NCBI GenBank assembly: GCA_001830425.1
Contig: MIAA01000016.1
Location: forward strand, 1 to 33,537
Length of the DNA: 33,537 nucleotides
Direction: 5' to 3'
Source of the DNA: Rhodospirillales bacterium RIFCSPLOWO2_02_FULL_58_16
GTDB taxonomy: Bacteria; Pseudomonadota; Alphaproteobacteria; Rhodospirillales; 2-02-FULL-58-16
Part shown: one piece after another, positions 32,953 through 33,537 of the stretch
Position numbering within the stretch: the stretch's first letter is position 1
How the letters are laid out: each line of letters begins with the position of its first letter
Made by a program: the position numbers and the translations under genes
Notes under the pieces: generated by a model
Told to the model about the DNA's origin: nothing
What the model saw: the letters and a program-made list of their open reading frames with translations, nothing else
Database searches by the model: none

Positions 32953-33417
32953 ATGCTAGGCATCATAGACATCATTGCCACTTCCGTTCTTATTCTGCCG
33001 CTGGTCTACGCCGCTACCGTTTCCATCCAGGAAGCCACCGCTGTTCCGAGTGACGCGCCACCGGTCGATAACATTGTGCCTTCTGTGAACATTCAAGCCG
33101 AAGCCGACGCCCGGTTGAATGAATGGCAAAAAGCAACATTCCTTGCCAACATGAATCATGAGCTAAGGACCCCCCTTAACGCGATCATCGGGTTCTCGGA
33201 AATGATCAAGCACGGATACGTCTTGGATAACGACTACGACCATACAATGGAATATGGGACCCACATTCATAACGCTGCCATCCACCTTCTGAGCCTGATC
33301 GAAGATTTGCTGTATCTATCCGAAGGTAACGTCGAGAAACTCGAACGCCAAGAAGGTGAAGTCAGCATTGGAGCCATTCTCAACAGCGTAGCGTCAGCGA
33401 CACGGGTGTCGGCATGA
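32953..33417 (+). CDS. Membrane-anchored HisKA-only protein
   Basis: A 154-aa protein with one N-terminal membrane segment or uncleaved signal (about 4-22), a linker, and a dimerisation/phosphoacceptor domain: FLANMNHELRTPLNAIIGFSEMI with His69, then IHLLSLIEDLLYLSEG. It stops about where an HATPase domain would start, and no frame after it encodes one. It could be a phosphotransfer or competitor protein, or a truncated kinase. The H-box is fully conserved, which argues for function. It lies inside the repeat-bounded cassette, 47 bp after the small basic ORF. Confidence 0.75.
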   Translation: MLGIIDIIATSVLILPLVYAATVSIQEATAVPSDAPPVDNIVPSVNIQAEADARLNEWQKATFLANMNHELRTPLNAIIGFSEMIKHGYVLDNDYDHTMEYGTHIHNAAIHLLSLIEDLLYLSEGNVEKLERQEGEVSIGAILNSVASATRVSA

Positions 33418-33461
33418 AAAGCCCTGCCTCCCGAGCGGCTGATCAACTTTCGCCTGCAATG

Positions 33462-33537
33462 ACGCAAGCGCTGACTGGACTCCGTTATAAATATACGAAA
33501 CTATGACCCCGTCATGACCAAGGTTAAATCACGCAAG
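33462..33537 (+). repeat. 76-bp direct repeat, copy 2 (cut by window end)
   Basis: Exact copy of 32695-32770, 767 bp downstream. The identity reaches the last base, so the repeat is probably longer. Confidence 0.95.
33514..33537 (+). CDS. Start of a second small basic protein (partial)
   Basis: The first eight codons (MTKVKSRK) are the same as those of the ORF at 32747. The rest lies outside the window. Confidence 0.4.

Noticed and set aside
1-33537. CRISPR array, prophage, rRNA or tRNA genes
   Set aside because: No regularly spaced repeats with unique spacers, phage genes, rRNA sequence or cloverleaf-forming tRNA was recognised by eye. A tRNA or covariance-model scan could still find something small.

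Overview
The window looks like chromosomal DNA of an alphaproteobacterium, most likely Rhodospirillales-like. The reasons are high GC with GCC/GGC-rich codons, dense co-directional genes joined by 4-bp ATGA/GTGA overlaps, and the order proA-nadD-rsfS-rlmH-gpmI-envC-like-ctpA-deacetylase-rppH, followed by a pteridine-reductase-like SDR with folB and by uvrC...pgsA-mobB-moeA-moaD-moaE. I cannot name the genus from sequence alone. I recognise no rRNA, tRNA, CRISPR array or intact transposase.

Layout. 1-1006 (-): a membrane-anchored TPR protein whose C-terminus is built of near-identical 120-bp units. 1007-2230: a gene-free stretch packed with interspersed palindromic and direct repeats, one of which recurs inverted near 26.7 kb. 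2231-6147: a surface-polysaccharide block (two GT9 heptosyltransferase-like proteins, one GT4, one alpha/beta hydrolase), split into two divergent arms. 6168-16192 (+): a long housekeeping run covering proline synthesis, NAD synthesis, ribosome silencing and 23S rRNA methylation, glycolysis, an envelope module (noncatalytic LytM factor, CtpA protease, YibQ-like deacetylase), RppH, and the SDR/FolB pteridine pair. 16193-16560: an AT-rich spacer with a perfect DnaA box and a 7-bp dyad in front of uvrC.

18457-21146 looks like an insertion between uvrC and pgsA. It has a different composition and holds a 48-aa membrane peptide, a DUF2339 membrane protein, and a toxin-like remnant overlapping a DUF2283 gene. 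21147-25683 (+): pgsA, four molybdenum-cofactor genes, a HAD hydrolase and a LOG-family protein. ilvE converges on this run. A Tat-type dihaem cytochrome c follows. A minus-strand group then encodes an MlaA-domain protein, a LysR regulator and a coiled-coil protein. hsp20, with a ROSE-like RNA thermometer, is divergent from that group.

The right end is accessory. It holds a hipBA toxin-antitoxin operon, then a cassette that begins to repeat: a 76-bp exact direct repeat (32695-32770 and 33462-33537, running off the window) carries the start of a small basic ORF. Between the copies lies a membrane-anchored protein consisting of little more than a histidine-kinase HisKA domain. This cassette and the apparent AUA start of rsfS are the observations I would check first.
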